Positions 1 through 9,411 of a stretch of 64,000 nt of DNA are shown one piece after another. The first letter of the stretch is position 1, and every line of letters starts with the position of its first letter. Location: contig NZ_CP114015.1 of the NCBI RefSeq assembly GCF_026898095.1, forward strand, positions 1,984,001 to 2,048,000, in the 5' to 3' direction. The notes under the pieces were generated by a model that was not told the origin of the DNA, ran no database searches, and saw only the letters and a list, made by a program, of their open reading frames with translations. Source of the stretch: Arthrobacter sp. ATA002 (GTDB lineage: Bacteria; Actinomycetota; Actinomycetes; Actinomycetales; Micrococcaceae). A program made the position numbers and the translations under genes.

Positions 1-669
1 CAGCTTGACGACGACGGCGGCAGCGAGCGCCGCTGTACCGGCGGTCTGCGCCGTGGCGACCACCTGCCCCACGTCGTGGACAGACGCCCCGGCCCAGATC
101 CCGAAGGTTTCGGCCGGCAGGTCCAGGAGCGAAGCCAGCAGCGGCAACGCCCCGATGGCCAGTGTTCCGCAGAGCGTGACCAGCGCGATCGGCACCACGG
201 TGTCCTCGTGGCGCACCCTCCGTGCCGCCGCCATCGCCCCCACGGCGGACACACCGCAGATCGAAAAACCCGACGCGATCAGCAGCGGTTCCTCACCCGG
301 CAGGCGGAAGGCCCGGCACACCCAATACGTCCCGGCAAAGGCCACCGCCACAAGCACCACGATCAGGAGCAGGGCAGGCCCGCCCAGTCCGGCGATGTCG
401 ACCAGTGAGACCTTCAGTCCCAGCAGGACGATCCCGGCACGCATCAGGGTTCTGGCGGCCGTTGACAGGCCCGGCTTTAGCGGTCCCGCCACCGCCCGGG
501 ATATCCAGGGGAGGTTCCCGGCCAGCAGGCCGAGGACCACCGCTGCGGTGAGCATCGGCAGCCCGGGCAGAAAGCGGTGCAAGAGGTACGCGGGAAGGAC
601 GGCCGCAGCGGCGGCGAGCAGGCCGGGCAGCAGCGGCGTGCTCCGTTGGCGCAGAGGGGTGCTGTTCAC
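1..669 (-). CDS. YeiH/UPF0324 family putative membrane exporter (3' end beyond window)
   Basis: Reading leftward from a GTG at 669 gives 223 residues with no stop before the window edge, beginning MNSTPLRQRS. It is a chain of hydrophobic helices broken by short basic loops. The segments ICGVSAVGAMAAARRVR (about residue 140) and ASVHDVGQVVATAQ (about residue 205) are characteristic of the YeiH/UPF0324 family, conserved inner-membrane proteins often annotated as putative sulfate exporters. The family is usually about 330-350 residues, so roughly a third is missing. The substrate is not established for this family. A weak purine-rich stretch (AGGGTGG) precedes the GTG. It is divergent from the P-type ATPase. 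Confidence 0.85.
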   Translation of the reverse strand, partial: MNSTPLRQRSTPLLPGLLAAAAAVLPAYLLHRFLPGLPMLTAAVVLGLLAGNLPWISRAVAGPLKPGLSTAARTLMRAGIVLLGLKVSLVDIAGLGGPALLLIVVLVAVAFAGTYWVCRAFRLPGEEPLLIASGFSICGVSAVGAMAAARRVRHEDTVVPIALVTLCGTLAIGALPLLASLLDLPAETFGIWAGASVHDVGQVVATAQTAGTAALAAAVVVKL

Positions 670-857
670 GGTTCCACCCTGCCCCACACCGGGGGTCCCG
701 CCAAACGGGGGGCGGGCCAAGCGTCCAACATTTTTGCCGGTCCGGAACTGTCCATGGTCATTTCGGTGCTTCCGGCTCCGGGATCCGTACGCGGGGGAGT
801 CCACAGGGAGTGCGCTTGTTACAGTGAGGAACACCCCCTATTCCTGAGGCAGTCCGC

Positions 858-3662
858 ATGCAAGTCGATGACCGGCAACCGATCCCCGAACATCCCTGGA
901 CGGAAACTCCTGAGCAGACGGCAGCAGAACTGGGAGTAGCCCCGGACACCGGGCTAACTGCGGACCAGGTCCGGCAGCGGTTGAGCAGCTATGGGCCCAA
1001 TGAGCTTGCGGCCGGCCGGAAAGTGCCGGCCTGGCGAAAAATTGTGGGACTGCTGGCGGACCGGTTGATCCTGGTGCTGATTGCAGCTGCAGTGGTCAGC
1101 GCGGTGGTATCCCGCGAGTGGGAGACTCCGGTGGTCATCCTTGCGGTCATTACCCTGAACACGGTCCTCAACTACGTTCAGGAACAGCGGGCGGAAAACA
1201 GCTTGGAGGCACTGCGCAGCAGCTCGGTCTCCGTGGCCACTGTGCGCCGCGGAGGCCGAAACGAGGACGTGCCGCGGCCCGAGCTGGTCCCGGGGGACAT
1301 CGTGCTCCTCGAAGCGGGGGACACTGTGCCCGCGGACGGGCGGCTGATTGAGGCCGTGCGGCTGCAGGTGGCTGAAGCGGCCCTGACCGGGGAATCCCAG
1401 CCGGTGAACAAGAACACCGCGGTCCTGGCCGACCCCGGACTTCCGGTGGCCGACCGCACCAACATGCTCTACATGGACACCGACGTCAGCCGCGGCCGCG
1501 CGGTGCTCCTGGTGACGGGCACCGGGATGCAGACGCAGATCGGCCGGATCGCTCATCTGCTGGGCTCCACCTTCGAGGAAAAAACCACGCTGCAGCGCAG
1601 CATCGACCAGCTGGCGAAGCTGCTGACCTATGTGGCGCTGGTGGTCGTGGCCGTAGTTTTCGTGCTGGGCCTGCTGCGCGGCGACAGCTGGGAGGATCTG
1701 TTCCTCACCGCCGTGTCGCTGGCGGTGGCCACCATTCCCGAGGGGCTGACGGCGGTGGTCGCCTTCACCCTGGCAATGGGTGCGTCCCGGCTTGCCGCAC
1801 GCGGGGCCATTATCAAGCAGCTCTCCGCCGTCGAGACCCTGGGCAGCACCTCGCAGATCTGCACCGACAAGACCGGCACCCTCACCCTGAACGAAATGAC
1901 GGTCCGGGCTATGTACACCGCGTCCGGCCGCAGCTTTCGCGTGACCGGTTCCGGGTACACCACGGAGGGCGCGGTGCTCAGCGCCGACGGGCGGCCGGCC
2001 CCGGCGCTCTCGGTGGCGTACCTCGGCTTTGCCCTGTGCAATGACGCCTCGGTGCGCGGCGGCGTACTCACCGGTGACCCCACCGAGGGGGCGCTGGTGG
2101 TGCTGGCGGAGAAGGGCGGGATCGACGCCGAAGGGGCGCGGGCGTCGTATCCGCGCGTTGCGGAGGTGCCCTTCGACTCCGATTACAAGTTCATGGCCAC
2201 CTTCAACCGCCCCCGGCCGATGAGGATGCAGTTCAGCGCCCGGTGCCCGGCGCCGAACTGTTCTGCTACGTCAAGGGGGCCCCGGGGGTGCTGCTGGAAC
2301 GGTCCCGTTATATCGCCACCGCCCAGGGACGGCGGTCGCTGACCCCGAGGACCACCGGCGCATCAGCGCGGAGGTCACCGCCCTGGCGGAGCGCGGCCTG
2401 CGCACCATGGCCGTAGCAGGGCGGGCGGTGGACGGGCCGCTGCCCGGGGACCCGGATGAACTCCGCGGAAGTGTGGAGGACCTGACCCTGTACGCGGTGG
2501 TGGGCATCATGGATCCGCCCCGCAGCGAGGCCGCCGAGGCCATTGCCCGGGCCCACGGGGCGGGGATCAGTGTTCACATGATCACCGGAGACCATCTGGT
2601 CACCGCTTCCGCCATTGCCCGCGATTTGGGGATCGGCGGCGAAGCCGTTTCCGGAGACACGCTGGACAGCCTCGACGATGAGCAGCTGAGCCGGCGCGCC
2701 CCCGGCTACGGAGTGCTGGCCCGCGTGTCTCCGGAGCACAAGATCCGCATGGTGCGGGCGCTGCAGGCCGACGGCGCCGTGGTCGCCATGACGGGTGACG
2801 GGGTTAACGACGCCCCGGCGCTGAAGCGGGCCAACATCGGCATCGCCATGGGCATCACCGGCACCGATGTGTCCAAGGGCGCAGCGAAGATGATCCTCAC
2901 CGATGACAACTTCGCCACCATCGTCACCGCGGTCCAGGAGGGGCGCGGCATTTACGCCAACATCCTCAAGTTCGTGAGTTTTCAGCTCACCACGGCGTGG
3001 GGATTCGTGCTGATCTTCCTGGCCGCCGCGGCTTTCTCGCTGGCCGGGGGAGCGCCCTTCACCGCACTGCAGATCCTGTGGGTGAACATCATCATGGACG
3101 GACCGCCCGCCCTGGCCCTGGGCGTTGATCCCGCCGACCCGGACCTGATGAAACAGCCGCCGAGGCCGGCGCGGGAACCCTGCTGACCGGCAGGCGGATC
3201 CTGCGGATCCTGGCCATGGGCATTGTGATGGCTGCGGGAACCTGCGCCGTGCTCTATCTGGCTCCGCAGATGTATCCGGAAAGCGCGGGCGACCCCCGGT
3301 TCGCCACCACCCTGGCTTTCACCACCTTCGTGTTCTACCAGGCGTTCAACCTGCTCAACGTCCGTTCGGCGACCGGCAGCGTGTTCTCGCTGCAGACCTT
3401 CACCAACCGGGCGATCTGGGTGTCGCTGGCCGCCGTCGTCGTACTGCAGGTCCTCGTGGTGCAGCTGGGCGTGCTGCAGGGACTTTTTGACACCACGGAT
3501 CTCACCTCGGGCCAGTGGTTCCTGGCGCTCGGCGTGGGGTCCACGGTGCTGTGGGTTTCGGAGATCCGAAAGCTGTCTCCCGTTTCCGGGAACGGAACGG
3601 GGCGTCCGGTGCAGCCGCGGCGCAGGTGCCGGCCTACCAGGGGGAGGGCTTGTAGTCCTTGA
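858..3662 (+). CDS. Calcium-type (P2A) cation-transporting P-type ATPase, frameshifted
   Basis: Membrane pump coupling ATP hydrolysis to cation transport, about 935 residues after correction. Visible elements in order: N-terminal cation-ATPase domain (PWTETPEQTAAELGV), actuator loop LTGES (about residue 176), membrane motif IPEGL, phosphorylation site CTDKTGTLT (about 336), nucleotide-binding KGAPGVLLERS, hinge TGDGVNDAP (about 645), and the M6 segment NIIMDGPPALALG. PEGL plus the N..D pair in M6 match the SERCA-like calcium branch better than the magnesium branch, but the ion is inferred. The frame breaks near 2214, 2327 and 3160, each repaired by one extra C or G in a run. GAGG eight bases before the ATG can act as Shine-Dalgarno. 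The last residues are uncertain and the 3' end overlaps the convergent SDR gene by about 29 bp. Confidence 0.88.
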
Positions 3663-5070
3663 GGAAGACGCCGTACTGGTCCTCGCCGGCTTCGCCCATG
3701 ACGATCGGGTCGTAGACGCGGGCCGCTCCGTCGACCAGGTCCAGCGGAGCGTGGAAACCCTCCTCGGCCAGGCGCACCTTGGTGGGATGGGGCCGCTCGT
3801 CGGTGATCCAGCCGGTGTCCACGGCGGTCATCAGGATCCCGTCGGTCTCCAGCATTTCCCCGGCACTGGTGCGGGTGAGCATGTTCAGGGACGCTTTGGC
3901 CATGTTCGTGTGCGGATGTCCGGGCCCCTTGTAGCGGCGGGAGAACTGCCCCTCCATGGCGGACACGTTCACGATGTACTTGCGGCGGGCTTCGGAAGCC
4001 GCCATGGCCGGGCGCAGCCGGTTGACCAACAGGAACGGCGCCGTGACGTTGCACAGCTGAACCTCGAGCATTTCCAGCGGTTCCACCTGGTCCACCACCT
4101 GGGTCCAGCTGTTAACGGCGGCCGTGTCCGGAACCAGGCCGCCGGCGTCGATGGCCGTTCCGGCACCCAGTTTCTCCAGTGAGGAGGACCCGGCGGTCAG
4201 CGCCAGGGAGGTGACTGCGTCCCCCGCCAGCACCGGATGTTCGGCGATGGAGCCGGCCAGGGCGGTGGGGTGCGCGTTGTGCGTGTGTCCGAACGTCACC
4301 AGCTCGGGCATGGGACCGGCCGGCAGCGCCTCGAGTTCGGCGTCGACCAGCGGCTGGTAGGCGTTGGAGCTGCGCCGCACCGTCTGCGCGGCGTTGTTGA
4401 TCAGGATATCCAGCGGTCCGGCGGCGGCCACGGACTCGGTGAGCGAAATGACCTGGGCCGGGTCACGCAGGTCGATCCCGACCACGCGCAGCCGGTGCAG
4501 CCAGTCCGCGGAGTCTTCCATGGCGGCGAAGCGCCGTGCGGCGTCCTTCGGAAAGCGGGTGGTGATGGTGGTGTGCGCGCCGTCGCGCAGCAGCCGCAGG
4601 GCGATGTACATGCCAATTTTGGCGCGGCCGCCGGTCAGCAGCGCACGCTTGCCGGTCAGATCGGTCCGGGCGTCACGCTTGGTGTGGCTGAAAGCCGCGC
4701 ATTCGGGACAGAGCTGGTGGTAGAACGCGTCCACCACGGCGTAGGGCTGCTTGCAGATATAGCAGTTGCGCGGCTTCAGCAGCGTGCCGGCGGAGGGTCC
4801 GTGGGCCGAGGACTTCAACTGGGCGCCGCGGGTTTCGTCATCAATGCGGTCGGAGGCCCCGGTGGCCGTGCGGGCGACGACCGCGCGGTCGGCCTCCGCG
4901 GCGGCGTCGCGCTTTTCATTCTTCCGGTGCTTCTTCACGGACTTGAACATTTTGGCGGTCGCGCGGCGGACGGCAATGTAATCCGGATGTTCCTCATCCA
5001 GTACGTGGATGGTGGACAAAACCCGCAGGCAGGCCTGCAGGTCCTCGGGGCTCAACTCGGGGGTGCTCAT
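3634..5070 (-). CDS. SDR family oxidoreductase with N-terminal zinc-ribbon extension
   Basis: 478 residues from the ATG at 5070. The first ~115 residues are charged and helical. They are followed by a probable zinc ribbon with two CxxC pairs (CYICKQ...CPEC, about residues 115-140), then a Rossmann short-chain dehydrogenase domain: TGGRAKIGMYIALRLL (nucleotide loop), LINNAAQT, and YKGPGHPHTNMAKASL in the place of YxxxK, with Asn-Met-Ala-Lys after the Tyr region. Classical SDRs are about 250 residues, so the front half is an added module. The substrate cannot be inferred. No clear Shine-Dalgarno is visible before the start. An in-frame upstream extension lies across the terminator hairpin and is not used. 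Confidence 0.85.
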   Translation of the reverse strand: MSTPELSPEDLQACLRVLSTIHVLDEEHPDYIAVRRATAKMFKSVKKHRKNEKRDAAAEADRAVVARTATGASDRIDDETRGAQLKSSAHGPSAGTLLKPRNCYICKQPYAVVDAFYHQLCPECAAFSHTKRDARTDLTGKRALLTGGRAKIGMYIALRLLRDGAHTTITTRFPKDAARRFAAMEDSADWLHRLRVVGIDLRDPAQVISLTESVAAAGPLDILINNAAQTVRRSSNAYQPLVDAELEALPAGPMPELVTFGHTHNAHPTALAGSIAEHPVLAGDAVTSLALTAGSSSLEKLGAGTAIDAGGLVPDTAAVNSWTQVVDQVEPLEMLEVQLCNVTAPFLLVNRLRPAMAASEARRKYIVNVSAMEGQFSRRYKGPGHPHTNMAKASLNMLTRTSAGEMLETDGILMTAVDTGWITDERPHPTKVRLAEEGFHAPLDLVDGAARVYDPIVMGEAGEDQYGVFLKDYKPSPW

Positions 5071-5150
5071 GAAAGTCGTTTCTGCTGTGTTTCCCGCCGG
5101 CGAAAAACACGGCGGAGGCAAATTTGGTGCCTTCCGACCTTGCAACGAAA

Positions 5151-5184
5151 CGCCGCGGCGCCCGGTATCCCGGGCGCCGCGGCG
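5151..5184 (-). terminator. Intrinsic terminator after glgC
   Basis: A perfect 15-bp stem (5151-5165 with 5170-5184) closes a TATC loop. On the minus strand it is followed by TTTCGTTG. It sits 34 bp past the glgC stop and before the next minus-strand gene, so it most likely ends the glgC transcript. Confidence 0.75.
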
Positions 5185-5217
5185 GAGGAAGATCACAGCG
5201 GAGGTTTGCGGGGTCCG

Positions 5218-6489
5218 CTACACGGGGGCAGCCGCTGCCTCGGGTTCCGGCAGGGTGACCTTCTGTCCCTTGCTGAGCACCGTCAGCCCCGAGGCCGTCA
5301 CGGTGAATCCGCGGGCCAGATCAAGGTCCCGGTCCACGCCGATGGTGGCGCCCGGCGGGATCTGGACATTCTTGTCGATGATTGCCCGCCGGATGACCGC
5401 CCCGGCACCCACATGGATGCCGTCCAGCAGCACGGAATCGGAGACCACCGCGCCTGAGTCCACGTAAACATCCGGTGCCAGCACCGAGCCGGTGACGGTA
5501 CCGCCCGAAATGACGACGCCGTTCGAAACGATCGAGTCAAGCGCCGTGCCGGGCTGGTCGGCGGCGCTGCGGACGAACTTTGCGGGCGGAGAGATGCTCT
5601 GGCGCGTGTAGATGGGCCACTGCAGGTTGTACAGGTTGAACGCCGGCAGCGGGGAAATGAGGTCCATGTTGGCGTCGTAATACGAGTCCAGGGTGCCGAC
5701 GTCGCGCCAGTACTGGTGGTCGCTGCCGGTGGCCCCGGGGATCACGTTGTGCGAGAAGTCGTAGACGGCTGCGTCATTGCGGTCCACGAAGTAGGGGATG
5801 ATGTCCCCTCCCATGTCGTGCTTGGTGATCAGCCGCTCGGCGTCGACCTTCAGGGCCTCCACCAGGGCGTCGGTGTTGAACACATAGTTGCCCATGGACG
5901 CCAGGAACATGTCCGGGTCATCGGGCAGCCCGGGCGTGGTGGCGGGCTTTTCAACAAAGGCGCCGATGCGGCCGGGATTTTCCGGGTCTGTTTCAATGAC
6001 GCCGAACTGGTCCGCCAGGTGCAGCGGCTGGCGGACCGCGGCAACCGACACGGAAGCGCCGGACGCGATGTGGGCCTCCACCATCTGCGAAAAGTCCATC
6101 CGGTACACGTGGTCGGCGCCAATGACCACCACGATGTCGGGGCGGGCGTCGTCGATCAGATTCATGGACTGGTAGATCGCATTGGCGCTGCCCAGGAACC
6201 AGCTCTTGCCCACCCGCTGCTGGGCGGGAACGGACGCGACGTAGTTCTGCAGCTGCGTGGACATGCGCCACGTTTCGGAGATGTGCCGGTCGAGGCTGTG
6301 GGACTTGTACTGCGTCAGGACCACTATCTGCAGGTATCCCGAATTCACCAGGTTGGATAAGGCAAAGTCGATGAGCCGGTAACGTCCGGCAAATGGAACG
6401 GCAGGTTTTGCACGGTCCGCTGTCAGCGGCATGAGGCGTTTGCCTTCTCCGCCTGCAAGGACAACGGCCAGGACCTTCTTTGGCGCCAT
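5218..6489 (-). CDS. glgC: Glucose-1-phosphate adenylyltransferase
   Basis: Makes ADP-glucose from ATP and glucose-1-phosphate, the committed step of glycogen synthesis (EC 2.7.7.27). 423 residues from the ATG at 6489. An in-frame ATG at 6543 is less likely because AGGGG lies just before the internal start and family members begin [16 protein letters not shown]. Seen: the [11 protein letters not shown] nucleotide loop, [48 protein letters not shown], and a C-terminal left-handed beta-helix with hexapeptide-like repeats ([21 protein letters not shown]). The length is normal. It is divergent from glgA across about 140 bp, a common actinobacterial arrangement for paired expression. Confidence 0.97.
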   Translation of the reverse strand: MAPKKVLAVVLAGGEGKRLMPLTADRAKPAVPFAGRYRLIDFALSNLVNSGYLQIVVLTQYKSHSLDRHISETWRMSTQLQNYVASVPAQQRVGKSWFLGSANAIYQSMNLIDDARPDIVVVIGADHVYRMDFSQMVEAHIASGASVSVAAVRQPLHLADQFGVIETDPENPGRIGAFVEKPATTPGLPDDPDMFLASMGNYVFNTDALVEALKVDAERLITKHDMGGDIIPYFVDRNDAAVYDFSHNVIPGATGSDHQYWRDVGTLDSYYDANMDLISPLPAFNLYNLQWPIYTRQSISPPAKFVRSAADQPGTALDSIVSNGVVISGGTVTGSVLAPDVYVDSGAVVSDSVLLDGIHVGAGAVIRRAIIDKNVQIPPGATIGVDRDLDLARGFTVTASGLTVLSKGQKVTLPEPEAAAAPV

Positions 6490-6564
6490 TTTGTGTTTCC
6501 CCTGTTTCCGCTTCTTGTCTAACGATGCTTGCTGAGCGCTCATTTCTACGGCGGAGCAAGCCGC

Positions 6565-6583
6565 ACAGTAATAAGTCTACTGT
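6565..6583. promoter_or_regulatory. Inverted repeat ACAGTA-N7-TACTGT between glgC and glgA
   Basis: Perfect 6-bp half-sites separated by 7 bp lie in the 140-bp region between the divergent glgC and glgA starts. Size and position fit a dimeric repressor or activator site acting on both genes. No regulator gene is adjacent and no family can be named. Confidence 0.35.
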
Positions 6584-6616
6584 TCTTCACACTAGATCAC
6601 CGAAGCGCCCGTGCAC

Positions 6617-6622
6617 TACGTT
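6617..6622 (+). promoter_or_regulatory. Probable -10 box of leaderless glgA
   Basis: TACGTT ends 6 nt before the GTG at 6629, which has no Shine-Dalgarno. This supports 6629 over the in-frame GTG at 6611. Confidence 0.45.
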
Positions 6623-6628
6623 GGTTTA

Positions 6629-7830
6629 GTGCGAGTAGATATTGTGTCAAAGGAATTCCCGCCGGAAATTTACGGCGGAGCAGGCGTTCATGTAGCCGAA
6701 CTGAGCCGGGTGCTGGCCTCGGAGGTGGACCTGCGCGTCCACTGTTTCGGCGCCCCCGGCCGGCGGATTACCACGGCGCTTTGGTCAGTACCTACGCGGT
6801 GCCCGCGGAACTGGACGACGCCAATCCGGCAGTCCAGACGCTCGGCACCGATCTGGAGATCCTCCGCGGCCTGGACGGCGCCGACCTTGTGCATTCGCAC
6901 ACCTGGTATGCCAACATGGCCGGCCACCTCGGTTCGCTGCTGTACGGGATTCCCCACGTGCTCAGTGCGCACAGCCTGGAGCCGCTGCGGCCGTGGAAAG
7001 CCGAGCAGCTCGGCGGCGGCTACGCCCTGTCATCGTGGGTGGAAAAAACGGCGTACGACGCCGCGGCCGCCATCATCGCGGTGTCCGAAGGCATGCGGCA
7101 GGACATTCTGCGCAGTTACCCCGAAGTCGATCCGGCCAAGGTCCGGGTGGTGCACAACGGCATCGACGTGGACCTGTGGCAACCCGACAATGACCCCGGG
7201 GGAATCAGCGCCCTGGGGATCGACCCGCAGCGGCCCAGCGTCGTCTTCGTCGGCCGCAACACGCGGCAGAAGGGAGTGCCGTATCTGCTGCGGGCGGCGG
7301 CGCTGCTGCCTCCGGAGGTGCAGCTCGTGCTGTGCCTCGGTGCCGCGGACACGCCCGAGCTTGCGGCCGAGACCGCCGTCCTGATCGGGGAGCTCCGGGA
7401 AAAGCGCAGCGGCGTCGTCGTGATCGAAAGGATGCTGCCCCGGGCGGAACTGATCAAGGTGCTCAGCTCCGCCACGGTCTTTGCCTGCCCGTCCATTTAT
7501 GAACCGCTGGGCATTGTGAACCTCGAGGCGATGGCGTGCGGAACCGCCGTCGTCGCGTCCGCCACCGGAGGTATTCCCGAGGTGGTGGACTCCGGCGTGA
7601 CCGGTCTGCTGGTGCCGCTGGAGCAGCTCTCGGACGGTACCGGGACACCACTGGACCCCGGGGCCTTCGTCCGCGACTTCGCCGCAGCGCTGACCGAAGT
7701 GGTCTCCGATCCGGACCGTGCCGCCCGGATGGGCCGGGCCGGCCGGACGCGCGCCACGGAGCAGTTCTCCTGGTCATCCATCGCGGCCGCCACGCTCGAG
7801 GTGTACCGCTCGGTGCTGCCGGCGGAGTAG
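6629..7830 (+). CDS. glgA: Glycogen synthase (GT4 type), frameshifted
   Basis: Glycosyltransferase elongating alpha-1,4-glucan, or forming a maltosyl donor, from ADP-glucose made by the divergent glgC. About 400 residues after correction, normal for the actinobacterial GT4-type enzyme. The GTG at 6629 is chosen because it gives MRVDIVSKEFPPEIYGGAG, the usual family N-terminus. Seen: YGGAGVHVAEL, HSHTWYANMAG, VRVVHNGIDVDLW, FVGRNTRQKGVPYLL, and the donor-site FACPSIYEPLGIVNLEAMACG. One base is missing in the C run at 6753-6757; restoring it gives GAPRPADYHGALVSTY. The gene is therefore judged intact in the organism. Confidence 0.92.
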
Positions 7831-7869
7831 GCCGCGGGGCATCCAGGGCCTCGTTCCGGGCGTTTCGCG

Positions 7870-7930
7870 GCGTCGAGTGTCGGGCTCATGCCGGTTCCCA
7901 GCGTCGAGTGTCGGGCTCATGCCGTTTCCC
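7870..7930. repeat. Two tandem 31-bp repeats beside the insertion sequence
   Basis: Two 30-bp copies (7870-7899 and 7901-7930) differ at one base and are separated by one base. Both carry the core CGAGTGTCGGG. The inverted core CCCGACACTCG occurs on the other side of the IS (about 9245) and a shorter CACTCG further right (about 9283). They sit in the gap after glgA. Function unknown; they could be remnants of older mobile-element ends. Confidence 0.7.
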
Positions 7931-7939
7931 GGTGGGCAG

Positions 7940-7961
7940 AGTCATATGGTCAGTGCAACGC
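7940..7961 (+). repeat. Left terminal inverted repeat of the IS30 element
   Basis: Begins AGTCATATGG and ends GTGCAACGC. It pairs with 9201-9222 with four mismatches. Confidence 0.75.
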
Positions 7962-7984
7962 TCTGAAAATACAGGAGCGATGCG

Positions 7985-9196
7985 ATGCCCAGCGGTTACC
8001 CCTTCAGCCAAGATTTCAAGGACCGGTTTTACGACCTGATCTGTTCCGGCGTCTCCCTGACCAGAGCGTGCGAGCTCATGGGCGTGTCAGCGATGGGAGC
8101 AAGGAACTGGTGGCGTGATGCTGGTGCAATGAAACTAGTTCAAAGACCCGGTGGTGGCGGACTGGCAAGACCTGGCCCGTCGAATAGACCCGGCGGCCCG
8201 GGACGCCGGCTAAACCTGGACGAACGGATCGAGATCATGTGCGGACTGCGGGCCGGTAAAAGCCAAGCCGAGATCGGGCGCATGATTGGCCGGGACAAAT
8301 CCGTGATCTGCCGGGAAATCAGACGCAACCTCAACGCCAACGGGATCTACCACGCAGGGATGGCGCACTCTCGCGCCCATATCCGCGCCGACCGGCCCAA
8401 ACCGTTCAAACTCATAGACAACCCGGGACTCTGCACCCAGATCACGCAATGGATGGATCAGGGCTGGAGCCCAAAACTCATTTCGTTGGTCCTGGCCAAG
8501 GACTTCCCCGATGATAAGAGCATGCAGGTCAGCCACGAAACGATCTACCAGTGCCTTTACGTTCAAACCCGGGGCCAGCTCCGCAAGGACCTTTACCGCA
8601 CCCTGAGCCTAAAGCGGGCCCGCCGCAAACCGTTGACCACCGATCACACCACCGGGCGCGGCAAGCTCTTCTCTGACGCGTTCACGATCAGCCAGCGCCC
8701 GGCCGAGGCCGAAGACCGGGCAGTGCCGGGGCATTGGGAAGGGGACCTGATCGTCGGAACCGGCTCCCGCTCAGCGATCGGCACGCTGGTGGAACGCTCG
8801 ACCAGATTCACGATCCTGCTGCACCTTCCCGAACGGCATACCTCCGAAGCGGTCGCGGAGGCCATGATCGCGGCGATGAAGCACCTGCCGGCGGACCTGC
8901 TGCGCACGGTGACCTGGGACCGGGGCTCGGAAATGGTCAAGCACAGGCAGATCACTGCAGAGCTCGGGGCGCCGGTCTATTTCTGTGATCCGCATTCGCC
9001 TTGGCAACGCGGAACGAACGAGAACACGAACCGATTACTGCGGCACTGGTTCGAGAAGGGTACGGATTTGAGCGTGTATACCAAAGCCGATCTGCGCAAG
9101 GTCCAGGACTCCTTGAACCGGCGGCCCCGCCCGACCCTCGGGCTGGCGACACCGGCTCAGAAACTTGCTGAGCTGCTGCAACCTGCAGCAGCCTAA
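7985..9196 (+). CDS. IS30 family transposase
   Basis: DDE transposase of 403 residues, complete. The ATG at 7985 has AGGAG eight bases upstream. The N-terminal DNA-binding part includes a helix-turn-helix (SGVSLTRACELMGVSAMG) and the IS30-type segment ERIEIMCGLRAGKSQAEIG with IGRDKSVICREIRRN. The catalytic core shows the three acidic residues in GHWEGDLIVG (about residue 252), TWDRGSEM (about 311) and PWQRGTNENTNRLLR (about 340-354). N-terminal residues recognise the terminal repeats in this family. No frameshift is seen. Confidence 0.95.
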   Translation: MPSGYPFSQDFKDRFYDLICSGVSLTRACELMGVSAMGARNWWRDAGAMKLVQRPGGGGLARPGPSNRPGGPGRRLNLDERIEIMCGLRAGKSQAEIGRMIGRDKSVICREIRRNLNANGIYHAGMAHSRAHIRADRPKPFKLIDNPGLCTQITQWMDQGWSPKLISLVLAKDFPDDKSMQVSHETIYQCLYVQTRGQLRKDLYRTLSLKRARRKPLTTDHTTGRGKLFSDAFTISQRPAEAEDRAVPGHWEGDLIVGTGSRSAIGTLVERSTRFTILLHLPERHTSEAVAEAMIAAMKHLPADLLRTVTWDRGSEMVKHRQITAELGAPVYFCDPHSPWQRGTNENTNRLLRHWFEKGTDLSVYTKADLRKVQDSLNRRPRPTLGLATPAQKLAELLQPAAA

Positions 9197-9200
9197 ACCC

Positions 9201-9222
9201 GCGTTGCACTAACCGGTTGACT
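9201..9222 (-). repeat. Right terminal inverted repeat of the IS30 element
   Basis: Starts GCGTTGCACT and matches the left end in inverted orientation. It lies 4 bp after the transposase stop. Confidence 0.75.
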
Positions 9223-9411
9223 TAGCCGTGGAAATTCGTGCATCGTCCCGACACTCGGCGGGGGTAAGCGTCACCGTTCCTACACTCGAACAGCCGGCTC
9301 CGGCGTGCGAACCGTGTGAGCGACGGGACAGGACCGCCCGAACCGCCGGACGTTCCGGGGCCCGAAAGGCAGCTGCCCCTGGGCCCCCGGCGCACCGTTA
9401 CCAGGTATCCG

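Larger units (their letters stand above)
7940..9222 (+). mobile_element. Complete IS30-family insertion sequence
   Basis: About 1.28 kb between glgA and the acyl-CoA oxidase gene. It carries one uninterrupted transposase and is bounded by 22-bp imperfect terminal inverted repeats: 7940-7961 and 9201-9222, matching at 18 of 22 positions and sharing the inner AGTGCAACGC. No convincing target duplication is visible; IS30 duplications are only 2-3 bp. The intact transposase and ends suggest a recent, possibly active copy. It disrupts no recognisable gene. Confidence 0.85.

Noticed and set aside
5..847. 280-codon plus-strand frame at the window start
   Set aside because: It lies opposite the YeiH-type gene, whose minus-strand translation has transmembrane helices and family motifs.
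7870..7930. CRISPR-like repeat near glgA
   Set aside because: Only two copies in direct tandem with no spacer.
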